From Flavobacterium tegetincola DSM 22377 (GTDB lineage Bacteria; Bacteroidota; Bacteroidia; Flavobacteriales; Flavobacteriaceae): a stretch of 64,000 nt of DNA. The DNA is taken from NCBI RefSeq assembly GCF_000425485.1, contig NZ_AUDN01000024.1:35035-99034 (forward strand). Reading direction: 5' to 3'. The position numbers and the translations under genes were made by a program. Numbering within the stretch: position 1 is the first letter of the stretch; every line of letters begins with the position of its first letter. Below the pieces are notes generated by a model. The model was not told where the DNA came from and did no database searches. It was given only the letters and a program-made list of their open reading frames with translations. Shown one piece after another: positions 16,273 to 26,120 of the stretch.

Positions 16273-17664
16273 TTAGATGAGTTGAAATTCAGGTCGTTTT
16301 ACCATCGCGTTAAACAATCGAAGGACGGCATTTTCTGCTCCTTCGCTTTTGGGATTAAAATCGTATTTGAGTATAGTTTCAAAATCAGTTTGCATCTCGG
16401 CATCGTTTTGAAACAATAAGCGGTTTTGCAGTTCAGAAATAATGGTTTTATTGGTTCCTGATGCGTCAAAGTTTAGTGCAATATCGAGTCGTTTACTTGC
16501 TTTATTTTGCATCATTTCATTTTCTTCCACCTTATTATTCTGACCTAAATTTTTTCCGTTGCAAAGTAAATCAGCAGCTGTGTTCCGTTGTAAATATACT
16601 TGAGATGAAAGCCATTCCTTTCCGCCGTTCCAGCCTTTTACATTCGGTTGACCAAATAAATCCATGCCTTGCTGTTTTAAAAAAGCGAGCATTAAACGTG
16701 CATTCATTTTGTCAATATGCAATTCATCTTGCAATTGCAAAACATACACCAATGGGTCTTTTATTTTTGAACCTGCCGTATTTTTGGCGTATTCTTCGGC
16801 AAACATTTTTTGCAAAAGGGGTTGGATTTCGTAGTCCACTTTCCGCAAATAATCGCCGTAATACTTCACCAATTCTTCCGAAGGAGCGTCGTAAATAAAC
16901 CATTTCAATAATTTTCGGGTAATCAAATAAGGAGCGGATTTCTGTTCAAAAATGATGTCAATTAATTCATCAGCTTTAAACGTTCCTTTTTGCCCGAAAT
17001 AGGTAATTGGGTCGTTGTCTTGTTGAAATTTACGATATAAAGCTTCTGATTCGCCCAAACCTAAACCGGCTAATCCTTTTGCACCGTTTTTAATGTCCTC
17101 TTCGGTGTAATTGCCAATGCCGAGTGTGAATAATTCCAGCAATTCCCTACTTAAGTTTTCATTAATTTTGCCTTTTCGGTTGTCCACATTGTCCAAGTAA
17201 CGTACCATGGCATTCGACTTTACGATTTGTTTGGTCAATGTCTTGAAATTGCCAAAAGCATTTTCCCTTAAAATCTGATTGTGTTGAAAAATCCAATGAT
17301 TGACTTTTACTTTTTGAAAGGTGGATACATAATGGTTGTGCCAAAAACACGTCATTTTCTCTCTCAGGGGGAATTCCTCCGACGTCATTTTCTCCATCCA
17401 CCAAATTTTCATTTCTTGCGAAACTTGGTTTTCTTTCTTCCGCATCTCTTGACCTTCTTCAGCCGATTGACCTTTAAGTTGCTGCCGAATTGCTTTTAAC
17501 TCTTCTAAAGTTCTCGGGCTGTCCTTTAAAAATGAAGGAACAACAGCATCGAATTTGGTTTTGAAAGAGGCATTTAAAAACCGCTCTAAGCCAAGAGATT
17601 CTATTTTTTGGGCTTCCTTATTGGAAAATCCCAAGCGTAACGACCATAGTGAGGCTGGTTTCAT
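16273..17664 (-). CDS. DUF1800 domain-containing protein
   Basis: A 463-residue protein with the DUF1800 signature: REKMTCFWHNHYVS near residues 100-113, LLELFTLGIGNYTEEDI near 175-190 and FGQPNVKGWNGG near 355-366. No signal peptide is evident at this start, although the family is usually exported. It is the first gene of a two-gene minus-strand operon with the DUF1501 gene (2-base gap). The molecular function of the pair is unknown; they are likely to act together outside the cytoplasm. Confidence 0.87.
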   Translation of the reverse strand: MKPASLWSLRLGFSNKEAQKIESLGLERFLNASFKTKFDAVVPSFLKDSPRTLEELKAIRQQLKGQSAEEGQEMRKKENQVSQEMKIWWMEKMTSEEFPLREKMTCFWHNHYVSTFQKVKVNHWIFQHNQILRENAFGNFKTLTKQIVKSNAMVRYLDNVDNRKGKINENLSRELLELFTLGIGNYTEEDIKNGAKGLAGLGLGESEALYRKFQQDNDPITYFGQKGTFKADELIDIIFEQKSAPYLITRKLLKWFIYDAPSEELVKYYGDYLRKVDYEIQPLLQKMFAEEYAKNTAGSKIKDPLVYVLQLQDELHIDKMNARLMLAFLKQQGMDLFGQPNVKGWNGGKEWLSSQVYLQRNTAADLLCNGKNLGQNNKVEENEMMQNKASKRLDIALNFDASGTNKTIISELQNRLLFQNDAEMQTDFETILKYDFNPKSEGAENAVLRLFNAMVKRPEFQLI

Positions 17665-18177
17665 ATTTGCTGTTTGAAAGTTGGTGATAAGACTAAATTA
17701 TAGAATTTAGGTTTAACGTGAAATAAGATTATGATGAAATTATTATTTCCATCACGGATACCTTGTTGCTAATTCTTACACTAATGAAACAGTTTTATCA
17801 CAACTGTATTCCTTTCAAAATAGTCGGTCACGATTGCATTTGAAAGCAAGACATTTAAAAAGTTATTGTCATCAATGAGTTCTTCAAAGGTTGAAAAATT
17901 CTCACTGACTCGGTTTTAACTTCCATTTATAAAACCTACCCACACACAATTACAACTTGGATTACCTACAATCTTCTCAACTTTCATCAACTTACAACTT
18001 ACTATTTTTGCTTGTGAAGTACCTGATTTTTATGGTGGAGAAACAATTTGTTTCCCAACGCCCAATTACTACCTCAACAAATCAAGCAAACGACAAGCAA
18101 TTTATTCAAAAACTTTCGTCACTTGACTCTTTTTTAATAGGTTTGCATTTCACACCTCATTTGAAAACGAAGATAGA
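17665..18177. other. Intergenic region, 513 bp, between divergent genes
   Basis: Separates the divergent DUF1800 and YdjM-like genes. The only feature I can support is a -7 promoter match TATTTTTG at 18003-18010 facing right, about 168 bp before the hydrolase start. The small open frame from 17957 has no coding character. Confidence 0.45.
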
Positions 18178-19176
18178 ATGGATTCATTCACCCAAGTACT
18201 TTTAGGAATTGCCACGGTTGAAGCAATTGCGGGACGTCAACTCAAGAACAAAACCTTTATTTACGGCGCTATTTTAGGCACGCTTCCCGACTTGGATGTG
18301 GTGGTAGGCTTATTTATGGATCCCGTTTCTGGAGTGGCCATTCACCGCGGTATTAGTCATTCGTTGTTTTTATTTTTGCTTTTAGCTCCAATTTTGGGTT
18401 GGGCTATTGCCAAATTAGAACGGGGAAAAATCAGTTTACAACGTGCAATTGCAATCGCATTTTTCGGTCTATTTACCCATGTTTTATTAGATGCCTTTAC
18501 CTCGTGGGGCACTCAAATCTTATGGCCGTTGCCAAATCGTTACGCATTAAAAACCATATTTGTAATCGATCCATTGTACACCATTCCCTTATTAATTTCA
18601 CTGATTTTTGTCTTTCGTACTAAGGTAGAATTACTGCGTAAAAAGTATGTATTTCGAGGCCTCTTCCTCAGTTCTTGCTACTTATTAATTTCCTGTGGAA
18701 TCAAATTATTCGCGTTGCAAAAATTTGAAAACGCACTGAAAAGTCAACACATTTCGTACAGCGAAATCATTGTCAAACCCACCGCTTTCAACACGATTTT
18801 ATGGAATGCAAATGTAAAAACCAACGATGGCTATTTACTAGGCGATTACTCTTTATTGGACTCACAATCCATAAGTTTTACTTTATATAAAACCGATAAA
18901 TACGCTGGTTCACAAATAAATAAAACATCAAAATACAACCAATTAGTCACTATTTCGGAAGGCTGGCATATTGTCAGTCGGCAGGAAAACCGTGTCTATT
19001 TTAACGATTTACGTTTTGGCTTGTTAAACGATAATCCAGCGGCGCCACAGTTTGCTTTTAGCTATGAATTTGTTCGCAACTCAAATGGAACTTACACTGT
19101 AATTGAGGTACCAAAAGCAAAAAGGGACGGCAGACTTTTACTGCAAAAGTTGTGGAAGAGACTGCAGGGAAATTAG
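18178..19176 (+). CDS. Metal-dependent membrane hydrolase, YdjM/YfhO-like (DUF457)
   Basis: A 332-residue membrane protein. The N-terminus MDSFTQVLLGIATVEAI, then GAILGTLPDLDVVVG and HRGISHSLFLF, is the characteristic pattern of the inner-membrane metal-dependent hydrolase family (DUF457): conserved His/Asp residues in and around membrane helices, with another HVLLDAFTSWGTQILWP near residue 100. Helices occupy roughly 55-190; the C-terminal third is soluble. The substrate is unknown. It converges on the ferritin gene across a shared terminator. Confidence 0.83.
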   Translation: MDSFTQVLLGIATVEAIAGRQLKNKTFIYGAILGTLPDLDVVVGLFMDPVSGVAIHRGISHSLFLFLLLAPILGWAIAKLERGKISLQRAIAIAFFGLFTHVLLDAFTSWGTQILWPLPNRYALKTIFVIDPLYTIPLLISLIFVFRTKVELLRKKYVFRGLFLSSCYLLISCGIKLFALQKFENALKSQHISYSEIIVKPTAFNTILWNANVKTNDGYLLGDYSLLDSQSISFTLYKTDKYAGSQINKTSKYNQLVTISEGWHIVSRQENRVYFNDLRFGLLNDNPAAPQFAFSYEFVRNSNGTYTVIEVPKAKRDGRLLLQKLWKRLQGN

Positions 19177-19190
19177 CACTATTTGGCACA

Positions 19191-19229
19191 AAAAAAAGGA
19201 TGTACAACATCTGTCCCACATCCTTTTTG
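19191..19229. terminator. Bidirectional rho-independent terminator
   Basis: AAAAAGGATGT and ACATCCTTTTT form a strong stem with A/T tracts on both sides, positioned between the convergent hydrolase and ferritin genes. It can serve both strands. Confidence 0.8.
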
Positions 19230-19247
19230 TTTCAACTATATTTTAGC

Positions 19248-19790
19248 TTAAAGTGTTTCTTCGCGTGGCAAAGTTCCCTCTTGTGAAGCACTGCCTAAAT
19301 CTTTATCCATTTCGTACAAGTTATTATTTTTTGACGTTTCGGTAGACGCTAAATTGTATTTATCAATCACATCTTTGATTAGTGTTTCTTCCTCGATTTG
19401 CTCTTTCACAAACCACTGTCCAAAATTAAAAGTAGCCCAATCTTTCTCTTCATGTGCCAGATTTACAATCTTGTCTATTTCTTTTGAATTGTTTATTTCA
19501 TGTTGAAGCACAGCGTTCAAACATTCACCAATATTTTTAGGGTGTACTGGTGCTGCCGGAATCGCTTCAATCGTTGCATTCCCTCCGCGATCGTTAATAT
19601 ACTTCAGGAATTTGAACATATGTTGGCGTTCCTCATTAGAGTGCTTGTATAAAAATGCCGATATTCCAGGAAAGCTATTTACTTCGGCCCAAGAACCGTA
19701 GGACAAATAAACTTGAGCTTGATAAGCCTCGCGTGTCATCTGTTTGTTTAATAATTGTTCCATTTTTTCGGAGATTCTTCTGTCATTCAT
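19248..19790 (-). CDS. Ferritin
   Basis: A 180-residue iron-storage ferritin. Ferroxidase ligands are visible in a four-helix bundle: Glu of the first helix (YGSWAEVNSFPGI), the EERQH motif (E-E-x-x-H near residues 52-56), a Glu in HEINNSKEIDKI and EEETLI near 132. It oxidises and stores iron as ferrihydrite in a 24-subunit shell. The final ~20 residues extend beyond the usual ferritin end and are acidic. Single gene with its own terminator. Confidence 0.92.
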   Translation of the reverse strand: MNDRRISEKMEQLLNKQMTREAYQAQVYLSYGSWAEVNSFPGISAFLYKHSNEERQHMFKFLKYINDRGGNATIEAIPAAPVHPKNIGECLNAVLQHEINNSKEIDKIVNLAHEEKDWATFNFGQWFVKEQIEEETLIKDVIDKYNLASTETSKNNNLYEMDKDLGSASQEGTLPREETL

Positions 19791-20181
19791 AGCATTGAAT
19801 TTTTAATTAAAATTTATTTTGTGAGTCATTTATTTCATCTAAAGTACAATTTATAGACTGAATTTCGAGCGTTAAAAAGCATATTTATAAAAATATTAAG
19901 AGTACTTAAGTTCATAACCAATGCTTTAGAATGTCATTCTATAGTTTTTTTTATAAAGACTGTATCGAAGTGAGAGTGGCTTTTCTTTTGACACATTTCA
20001 CAAATTTTTAGTCTCCAATATTTTTATAGATTATGAAATTACTTCAGCTAATTTCAGATCTGTTTCAATTTATAACAACAGTGTAAAAATCCCCTTTCGA
20101 TTTCTAAATATAAATTCGTTATCCTTTTTTAGTGTACTAATTCTAAAATAATGTAATTTTAAGATCAAAAAATACCGACTT
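19791..20181. other. Intergenic region, 391 bp, between divergent genes
   Basis: Divergent promoter region of ferritin (leftward) and the TspO-like gene (rightward). I see no palindrome, repeat or clear TAnnTTTG element. Confidence 0.4.
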
Positions 20182-20976
20182 ATGAAACGCACTTTACAAA
20201 TTGCCAACGGAATCGCATTGATAGCTACGATAATCATCAATTATTTATCGAATACTGGTTTGCTGAATGGCAAAACGATTGGCGGTGTTTCCAATGGATT
20301 AACCACTTTATTTACTCCTGCAGGTTATGCTTTTGCCATTTGGGGATTTATTTACCTGTTGCTACTTGGCTTCATTTTCTACCAAGGAAGAAGTTTATTT
20401 TCTTCAAATACTGCATCGGATGAGGTGGTTTTAAAAATTGGCTGGTGGTTTGTGATTTCTTGCATAGCCAACAGTGGGTGGGTATTTCTATGGATTTACG
20501 GATATACCGGACTGTCTTGCTTGTTCATATTGGTACTTCTATTTTCGCTTATGCAAATTATTTTCCGATGCAGGTTAGAGCTGGATTTAGAACCATTTAG
20601 TAAACTACTCTTTACAGCTTGGCCTTTCGTGTTTTATGCAGGCTGGGTAACTGTAGCAAGCATAGCGAATATTTCTGCTTACTTATATAAATCAGGTTGG
20701 GATGGTTTCGGACTCGCTCAAGAGACTTGGGCAATACTCATGATCGTGGTGGCAGTCCTCGTAAATATTTGGGCAATTGTAAGTAGAAATCTACGAGAAT
20801 TTGCCGTTGTAGGCGCTTGGGCATTGATTGCGATTGGAGTTCGAAATCAAGAAACGTTTGAAAATGTAGCCAATATTGCCAACATCGGGGCAATTATTTT
20901 GCTCGCCGCTTGCGCTATTGATTCGTTTTTCAAATTTAGAAAGGGAGGTTTTAATTCATTTTTCACAACAAATTAA
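20182..20976 (+). CDS. TspO/MBR-like tryptophan-rich membrane protein
   Basis: A 264-residue integral membrane protein with about seven or eight helices and many Trp residues (FAIWGFIYLLLL, ANSGWVFLWIYGY, YAGWVTVASIANISAYLY). This resembles the long Bacteroidota group annotated as tryptophan-rich sensory proteins, related to TspO/MBR, which bind tetrapyrroles. It is longer than classical TspO (about 160 residues). No operon partner. The ligand is unknown. Confidence 0.72.
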   Translation: MKRTLQIANGIALIATIIINYLSNTGLLNGKTIGGVSNGLTTLFTPAGYAFAIWGFIYLLLLGFIFYQGRSLFSSNTASDEVVLKIGWWFVISCIANSGWVFLWIYGYTGLSCLFILVLLFSLMQIIFRCRLELDLEPFSKLLFTAWPFVFYAGWVTVASIANISAYLYKSGWDGFGLAQETWAILMIVVAVLVNIWAIVSRNLREFAVVGAWALIAIGVRNQETFENVANIANIGAIILLAACAIDSFFKFRKGGFNSFFTTN

Positions 20977-21166
20977 AAGGAAAATTGATCGACTTCTTCA
21001 CTGATTTTACTAAAGTTGTAGATAGCAAGCACCTTTTTGCCCCATTATTACCCGGTGAAATGTTAAGTCCTCGGTACATGTAGAACTTTTATTGATTAAA
21101 TTGGTAAATAAATACAAACATTTCACTATAAAACAATAAATTTGCCACACTTTAAACAATAAAGCA

Positions 21167-21733
21167 ATGAAGAACATATTGATTTTGACGGCAGTACTTC
21201 TTTTAGGATGTATTCGCGTAAGTGGACAAGAAGTTACATTTGGTGCAAAAATAGGTGGAAATTATGCCATGGTTACGGGTGATAATTCGAGTGATTTCGA
21301 CCCACTTACAGCTGTTGTGGTTGGAGCAATGGCTGAATTAAAATTCACTGAAACGTTTTCTTTTCAACCTGAATTTGTATTTTCAAGACAAGGTTTTAAA
21401 AGTGATGCGATTACATTAAAAATTAAATATGTCAACATACCATTGATCGCTAAGTATTATGTGATTAAAGGTTTTAGCGTCGAAGCAGGACCTCAGGTGG
21501 GCTTTCAAACTGTTGCCATTGCTGAAACTCCTATTGGTCCATATGATGCGCGCCACAATATAAAAAAGTTTGACCTTGGCGTTAATGCTGGTATTGGATA
21601 TAAATTAGATAATGGACTGAATTTTTCGGCACGTTACTATCACGGGCTTACTAACATCAATAAGTATGTTGGTGAGAAAATAAGCAATCAAAACGCTGTG
21701 GTGCAAGTTACCGTTGGCTTCTTCTTCTTTTAA
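21167..21733 (+). CDS. Outer membrane beta-barrel (PorT/OmpW-like) protein
   Basis: A 188-residue exported protein with a signal peptide (about 1-21, ending SGQEV) and a small beta-barrel: VTFGAKIGGNYAMV, FQPEFVFSRQGF, YVNIPLIAKYYV, FSVEAGPQVGFQ, LGVNAGIGYKL, FSARYYHGLTNI and a terminal aromatic residue run ending FFFF. Typical of Bacteroidota outer-membrane 'porin family' proteins of unknown role. A terminator follows at 21753. Confidence 0.87.
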   Translation: MKNILILTAVLLLGCIRVSGQEVTFGAKIGGNYAMVTGDNSSDFDPLTAVVVGAMAELKFTETFSFQPEFVFSRQGFKSDAITLKIKYVNIPLIAKYYVIKGFSVEAGPQVGFQTVAIAETPIGPYDARHNIKKFDLGVNAGIGYKLDNGLNFSARYYHGLTNINKYVGEKISNQNAVVQVTVGFFFF

Positions 21734-21752
21734 ATTCGCATTTCATTTACAT

Positions 21753-21786
21753 AAACTCGGAACTACATGGTTTCGAGTTTTTTTTC
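21753..21786 (+). terminator. Rho-independent terminator after the beta-barrel gene
   Basis: AAACTCG and CGAGTTT pair around a GAAC/GTTT inner stem, followed by a run of T residues. Confidence 0.78.
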
Positions 21787-21931
21787 TGTCATTTTAACCC
21801 ACGCAGTCCTAAGATACACTGATCTCAAAATTTTATCTTCCCCACATTCTAACTTCTATTTTAGCTTAGATTCTTGCCGTTCAATTAAAATTTCATAGCT
21901 TTATTAAAAATTAATATTTAAATCAAATACT

Positions 21932-22126
21932 ATGAAAAACGCAGCAGGAATAATCATTCTAATCATAGGAATTGCTTTGGCAGCTTACGGGATCAATCAC
22001 ATGAATTCGGCGGGATCCGAAATTAAATCATTTTTTGGAATGGAAGATAAGACCGGATTGACGTTCCTCATTGTCGGAGCTGTCGTTGCTATTGCAGGAT
22101 TATTTGCCATGGTAAAGAAAAAATAA
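21932..22126 (+). CDS. DUF3185 small membrane protein
   Basis: A 64-residue protein with two membrane helices (about 3-21 and 42-60) separated by a short polar loop and ending in lysines (VKKK). It matches DUF3185, small inner-membrane proteins of unknown function. Confidence 0.75.
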   Translation: MKNAAGIIILIIGIALAAYGINHMNSAGSEIKSFFGMEDKTGLTFLIVGAVVAIAGLFAMVKKK

Positions 22127-22171
22127 TTGTTATTTTTGCTTCCAATATTGCCCTTACACTTCCTATAAAAA

Positions 22172-22954
22172 ATGAAATTAAGAACAGTTCACGTTACACG
22201 ATACATTCAAGCACTTCGCGAAGGTGGATCACTTCCCGCATTGGCAGATGCCAGTGACGATTTTAAGTACGTACTTAAATTTAGAGGTGCCGGTCACGGT
22301 ACAAAAGCACTTATTGCCGAATATTTAGGTGGAGAAATCGCTCGAGCAATGGGTTTACCCGTTCCTGAACTGGTTTTCATTGAACTCGATGAAGCTTTTG
22401 GACGCACTGAAGCCGATGAAGAAATCCAAGAATTACTTCAAAAAAGTCGCGGACTCAATTTAGGTTTGCACTTTCTTTCTGGTGCTTTAAATTTTGACCC
22501 AAATACACAGGAAGTCAATGCTAAATTAGCATCGCAAGTCGTCTGGCTTGATTCTTTTATTACCAATGTCGATCGCACGTTTAGAAATACCAACTTATTA
22601 CTTTGGCACAAAGAATTATGGCTCATTGATCATGGAGCTGCTTTCTATTTTCATCATTCTTGGGAAAATTGGGAAAAGCATGCTATGAGTCCGTTTGCCT
22701 TAATCAAAGACCACGTTTTACTCCCACAAGCATCTCTATTGGAAGAAGTCAATTTGGAATTTCAAGCGCTTATAACCGATGAAAAGTTAAAGGAAATTGT
22801 AGCACTTCTCCCCGATGACTGGTTGGATTGGGAAGGAAATGATCAATCTCCAGATGAAATTAGAGCCATTTATTATCAATTTTTAGTGTTGCGAAAATCA
22901 CACGCAGCTACTTTTGTAAATCAAGCACAACATGCACGAACCGCACTTATATGA
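22172..22954 (+). CDS. HipA-like kinase (stand-alone)
   Basis: A 260-residue protein of the HipA-like kinase family, shorter than toxin HipA (about 440). An N-terminal ATP-binding segment (YVLKFRGAGHGTKALIAE, with Lys36 likely contacting ATP) precedes the catalytic loop DSFITNVDRTFRNTN (Asp127, Asn132, Asp134, Arg135, Asn139) and a metal-binding ID-H-G near 152-155. These are the residues needed for phosphotransfer, so it looks active. It overlaps the DUF3037 gene by 23 bases, a pairing that recurs in many bacteria; no HipB-type antitoxin is present. Target unknown. Confidence 0.8.
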   Translation: MKLRTVHVTRYIQALREGGSLPALADASDDFKYVLKFRGAGHGTKALIAEYLGGEIARAMGLPVPELVFIELDEAFGRTEADEEIQELLQKSRGLNLGLHFLSGALNFDPNTQEVNAKLASQVVWLDSFITNVDRTFRNTNLLLWHKELWLIDHGAAFYFHHSWENWEKHAMSPFALIKDHVLLPQASLLEEVNLEFQALITDEKLKEIVALLPDDWLDWEGNDQSPDEIRAIYYQFLVLRKSHAATFVNQAQHARTALI

Positions 22955-23315
22955 GTATGCCGTAATTCGCGTGGTGCCAAAAGTAGAACGCGAGGAATTC
23001 CTCAATGTAGGTTTGATTTTGTTTTGCAAAAGACGGCGTTACATTCGAATGGAATTTCAAATCAATGAAGCCAAATTTAACCTTTTTGATACTGAAATTG
23101 GGTTGGATGATTTGCACCACTATCTTGAATCTTTTCAAAATACGGCTAAAGGAAACACATTAGGCGGCAGAATTGGCCAATTGGAAACACCTGAACGCTT
23201 CCGATGGTTGACCGCTGTTCGAAGTTCTGTTTTGCAAACCTCACGTCCACATGCTGGATTAAGTGAAGATTTAGATGAAACATTTGAGAAGTTGTTTCGA
23301 GAATTAGTTTTATAA
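22932..23315 (+). CDS. DUF3037 family protein
   Basis: A 127-residue protein reading YEYAVIRVVPKVEREEFLNVGLILFC at the N-terminus, the hallmark of DUF3037. The start at 22932 lies inside the 3' end of the HipA-like gene (23-base overlap in another frame), indicating translational coupling. Its function is unknown; from the tight linkage I infer that it is a partner or substrate of the kinase. Confidence 0.8.
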   Translation: MHEPHLYEYAVIRVVPKVEREEFLNVGLILFCKRRRYIRMEFQINEAKFNLFDTEIGLDDLHHYLESFQNTAKGNTLGGRIGQLETPERFRWLTAVRSSVLQTSRPHAGLSEDLDETFEKLFRELVL

Positions 23316-23520
23316 GGAAGGATTCAAGGATCGAAAGACTTGAGCTACAAAAGATTGTAAAATTACTTGATAAGATAGGAGTTTCGATAATGTAAATCAA
23401 ATTTTTGCTTTCCAAAATATCAAACTATAAAACCTAGACCTTTTAAACTTTAAACCTCAATTTTTGCACCTTTTTAAGAATTCAATTCCTTACTTTGCGC
23501 TTCCAAAATTGAACTGAAAA

Positions 23521-25815
23521 ATGAAGGTCTGTATTGCTGAAAAACCAAGTGTCGCTCGAGAAATTGCAACTGTTTTAGGAGCCAATACCAAGCGTGATGG
23601 TTACTTTGAAGGCAACGGTTACGCGGTTACGTACACTTTTGGACATTTATGTACCTTAAAAGAGCCCAACGATTACAAACCGCATTGGAAAAGTTGGGAT
23701 TTGAACAATTTACCCATGCTTCCTGAAAAGTTTGAAACTAAAGTAGTTCAAAATTCGGGTATTCAAAAGCAATTTAAAATCATTAAAAGTCTTTTTGACA
23801 AAGCCAGTTTGGTCATCAATTGTGGTGATGCGGGTCAAGAAGGAGAACTCATCCAACGTTGGGTCATGAACGAAGCCAAGTACAAAGGCGAAGTGCAACG
23901 CTTGTGGATTTCTTCCTTAACCATGGAAGCTATTCGGGAAGGTTTCGAGAATTTGAAACCGTCAACTAATTACGACAATTTATATTATGCAGGTTTTTCG
24001 CGAGCCATTGGCGACTGGCTTTTAGGAATGAACGCCACTCGATTGTATACCGTAAAACACGGCGGTTACAAACAAGTTTTATCCATCGGACGCGTACAAA
24101 CGCCAACATTAGCAATGGTTGTGGAACGTTTCAAAGAAATAGAAAACTTCAAACCACAACCCTATTGGGAATTGCAAACTTTATACAGAGACACCCTTTT
24201 CAGCTATGAAGAAGGTCGTTTTTTAAAGAAAGAAGCTGGGGAATTATTGGCACAAAAAGTCCAAGAAAGTGATTTCGAAATTATAGCTGTTGAAAAAAAG
24301 AACGGTAATGAATTTGCTCCAAAATTATTCGATTTAACAGGTTTGCAAGTCTATTGCAATACCAAGTTTGGCTTTTCAGCCGAAGAAACCTTGAAAATAG
24401 CGCAAACCTTATACGAACAAAAGGTAATTACCTATCCCAGAGTCGATACCACTTTTTTGCCAAACGATGTGTATCCAAAAGTTGCCGGTATTTTGCAGAA
24501 ATTGACGGCTTACGCCAATTTAACGCAACCGCTTTTAGCAAAGAAAATCAAGAAATCAACCAAAGTTTTCAATGATAAAAAAGTAACCGATCACCACGCG
24601 ATTATTCCAACGGGAATTCAACAGAATTTGCAATACAACCAGCAACGTGTATATGATATTATTACCAAACGTTTTATTGCCGTTTTCTATGATGATTGCT
24701 TGGTTGCCAATACCACAGTTTTCGGAAAAGCAGCCGAAGTTCCCTTTAAAGCGACTGGAAAAGAAATTATTAAAAAAGGCTTTCGCGTTGTTTTTGAAGA
24801 CCCAAATGCTAAAGAAAAAGAAGCCGATTTACTACCAAGTTTCATCGTTGGCGAAAAAGGACCACACCAACCTTCATTTTTAGAAAAGGAAACAAAGGCA
24901 CCTAATTATTTTACCGAAGCCTCCTTATTAAGAGCGATGGAAACGGCAGGAAAACAAATTGACGACGAAGATTTACGCGATTTAATGAAGGAAAACGGCA
25001 TCGGACGACCTTCCACTCGTGCGAATATTATCGAAACTTTATTCAAACGTCAGTATATTGTTCGAAACAAAAAACAGTTGTTACCTACTCCAACTGGCGT
25101 TCAACTGATTGACACGATTCAAAATGAATTGCTGAAATCTGCCGAACTCACAGGTTCTTGGGAAAAACAGTTGAAAGATATTGAAAAAGGAACATTTACC
25201 GCTTCTGCCTTTATCAGAAACATGAAGCAAATGGTAGATCATTTGGTTTCAGAAGTACGATTGGAACGAAAAGGAGCGAATATTTCCCACACAGAAAACA
25301 CGCCTAAAAAAGTAGCTACTGTTGAAAAAAAGAAAGCTTCCGGAATTGCTGCAGAAACCTGTCCCAAATGTAAAAAAGGAAAATTATTGAAGGGAAAATC
25401 AGCTTACGGTTGCAGTGCATACAAGTCTGGTTGCGAATTTAAATTACCTTTTTCATTTTCCGAAAAGAAAATATCAGAAAATCAATTCGTGCGTTTGCTG
25501 CAAAAAGGTTCGACGGTGAATTTGAAAGAGTTCAAAACCGAAAATGGAACCGTAGAAGGTTTGCTTCGCTTTGACGAAAATTTCCAACTTAAATTAGAAC
25601 CCAAAAAGACAATTGAGAAACCAACTTCCGACGCTTTAACGTGTCCAAAATGTAAAAGTGGAACCGTTTTAAAAGGAAAAACTGCCTATGGATGTAGTGG
25701 TTATAAAAGCGGTTGCGACTTTAAAGTAACTTTTGAAGAAGTTCGGAATAAAATTGGAAACCAGAAAGTATCGAAGGAATTGGTGCATACTATTTTGAAG
25801 GAATCGGTGAAGTAA
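23521..25815 (+). CDS. topB: DNA topoisomerase III, with duplicated C-terminal zinc-ribbon-like modules
   Basis: Type IA topoisomerase of 764 residues that relaxes and decatenates DNA through a single-strand break. The TOPRIM domain opens MKVCIAEKPSVAREIA and contains GDAGQEGELI (acidic metal site near 101-110). The active-site tyrosine lies in VITYPRVDTTFLP near residue 305. The C-terminus carries two copies of a four-cysteine module, C-P-K-C-K then YGCSxYKSGCxFK, near residues 616-650 and 707-740, as in plasmid- and Bacteroidota-type TopB. Bacteroidota often carry several paralogues, so it need not be the housekeeping copy. Confidence 0.92.
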   Translation: MKVCIAEKPSVAREIATVLGANTKRDGYFEGNGYAVTYTFGHLCTLKEPNDYKPHWKSWDLNNLPMLPEKFETKVVQNSGIQKQFKIIKSLFDKASLVINCGDAGQEGELIQRWVMNEAKYKGEVQRLWISSLTMEAIREGFENLKPSTNYDNLYYAGFSRAIGDWLLGMNATRLYTVKHGGYKQVLSIGRVQTPTLAMVVERFKEIENFKPQPYWELQTLYRDTLFSYEEGRFLKKEAGELLAQKVQESDFEIIAVEKKNGNEFAPKLFDLTGLQVYCNTKFGFSAEETLKIAQTLYEQKVITYPRVDTTFLPNDVYPKVAGILQKLTAYANLTQPLLAKKIKKSTKVFNDKKVTDHHAIIPTGIQQNLQYNQQRVYDIITKRFIAVFYDDCLVANTTVFGKAAEVPFKATGKEIIKKGFRVVFEDPNAKEKEADLLPSFIVGEKGPHQPSFLEKETKAPNYFTEASLLRAMETAGKQIDDEDLRDLMKENGIGRPSTRANIIETLFKRQYIVRNKKQLLPTPTGVQLIDTIQNELLKSAELTGSWEKQLKDIEKGTFTASAFIRNMKQMVDHLVSEVRLERKGANISHTENTPKKVATVEKKKASGIAAETCPKCKKGKLLKGKSAYGCSAYKSGCEFKLPFSFSEKKISENQFVRLLQKGSTVNLKEFKTENGTVEGLLRFDENFQLKLEPKKTIEKPTSDALTCPKCKSGTVLKGKTAYGCSGYKSGCDFKVTFEEVRNKIGNQKVSKELVHTILKESVK

Positions 25816-26120
25816 AATTCATTTTATCATCCAATTTATTCCTTATTTTAACTCGGTCCGTTTTTAAACAAATCTCGTTACGAACTTAAAGTGCATAAAA
25901 TTTAAACGTCCACAATTAAAGCCTCGCAAACCTAGCAACGAAGCTAATTTACGTTCAGCATAATCTTAAAAGTTGTAATCAGCCTTTTCTTCTTCAACAG
26001 AAATCACTACCTTTAAAAATCGGTTTTGCGCTTCCAAACCTTTTTAAATGGTTTTGTGCGTACAATTCTGAACTATAAATCAACCAATAAAAGTATTCAT
26101 TCACTTAAAAATTAAACATT
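25816..26120. other. Intergenic region, 305 bp
   Basis: No gene, repeat or strong hairpin seen. It separates topB from the dodecin gene, which needs its own promoter here. Confidence 0.4.

Noticed and set aside
17957..18205. 82-codon frame upstream of the YdjM-like gene
   Set aside because: It overlaps the real start at 18178 in another frame and has no coding character.
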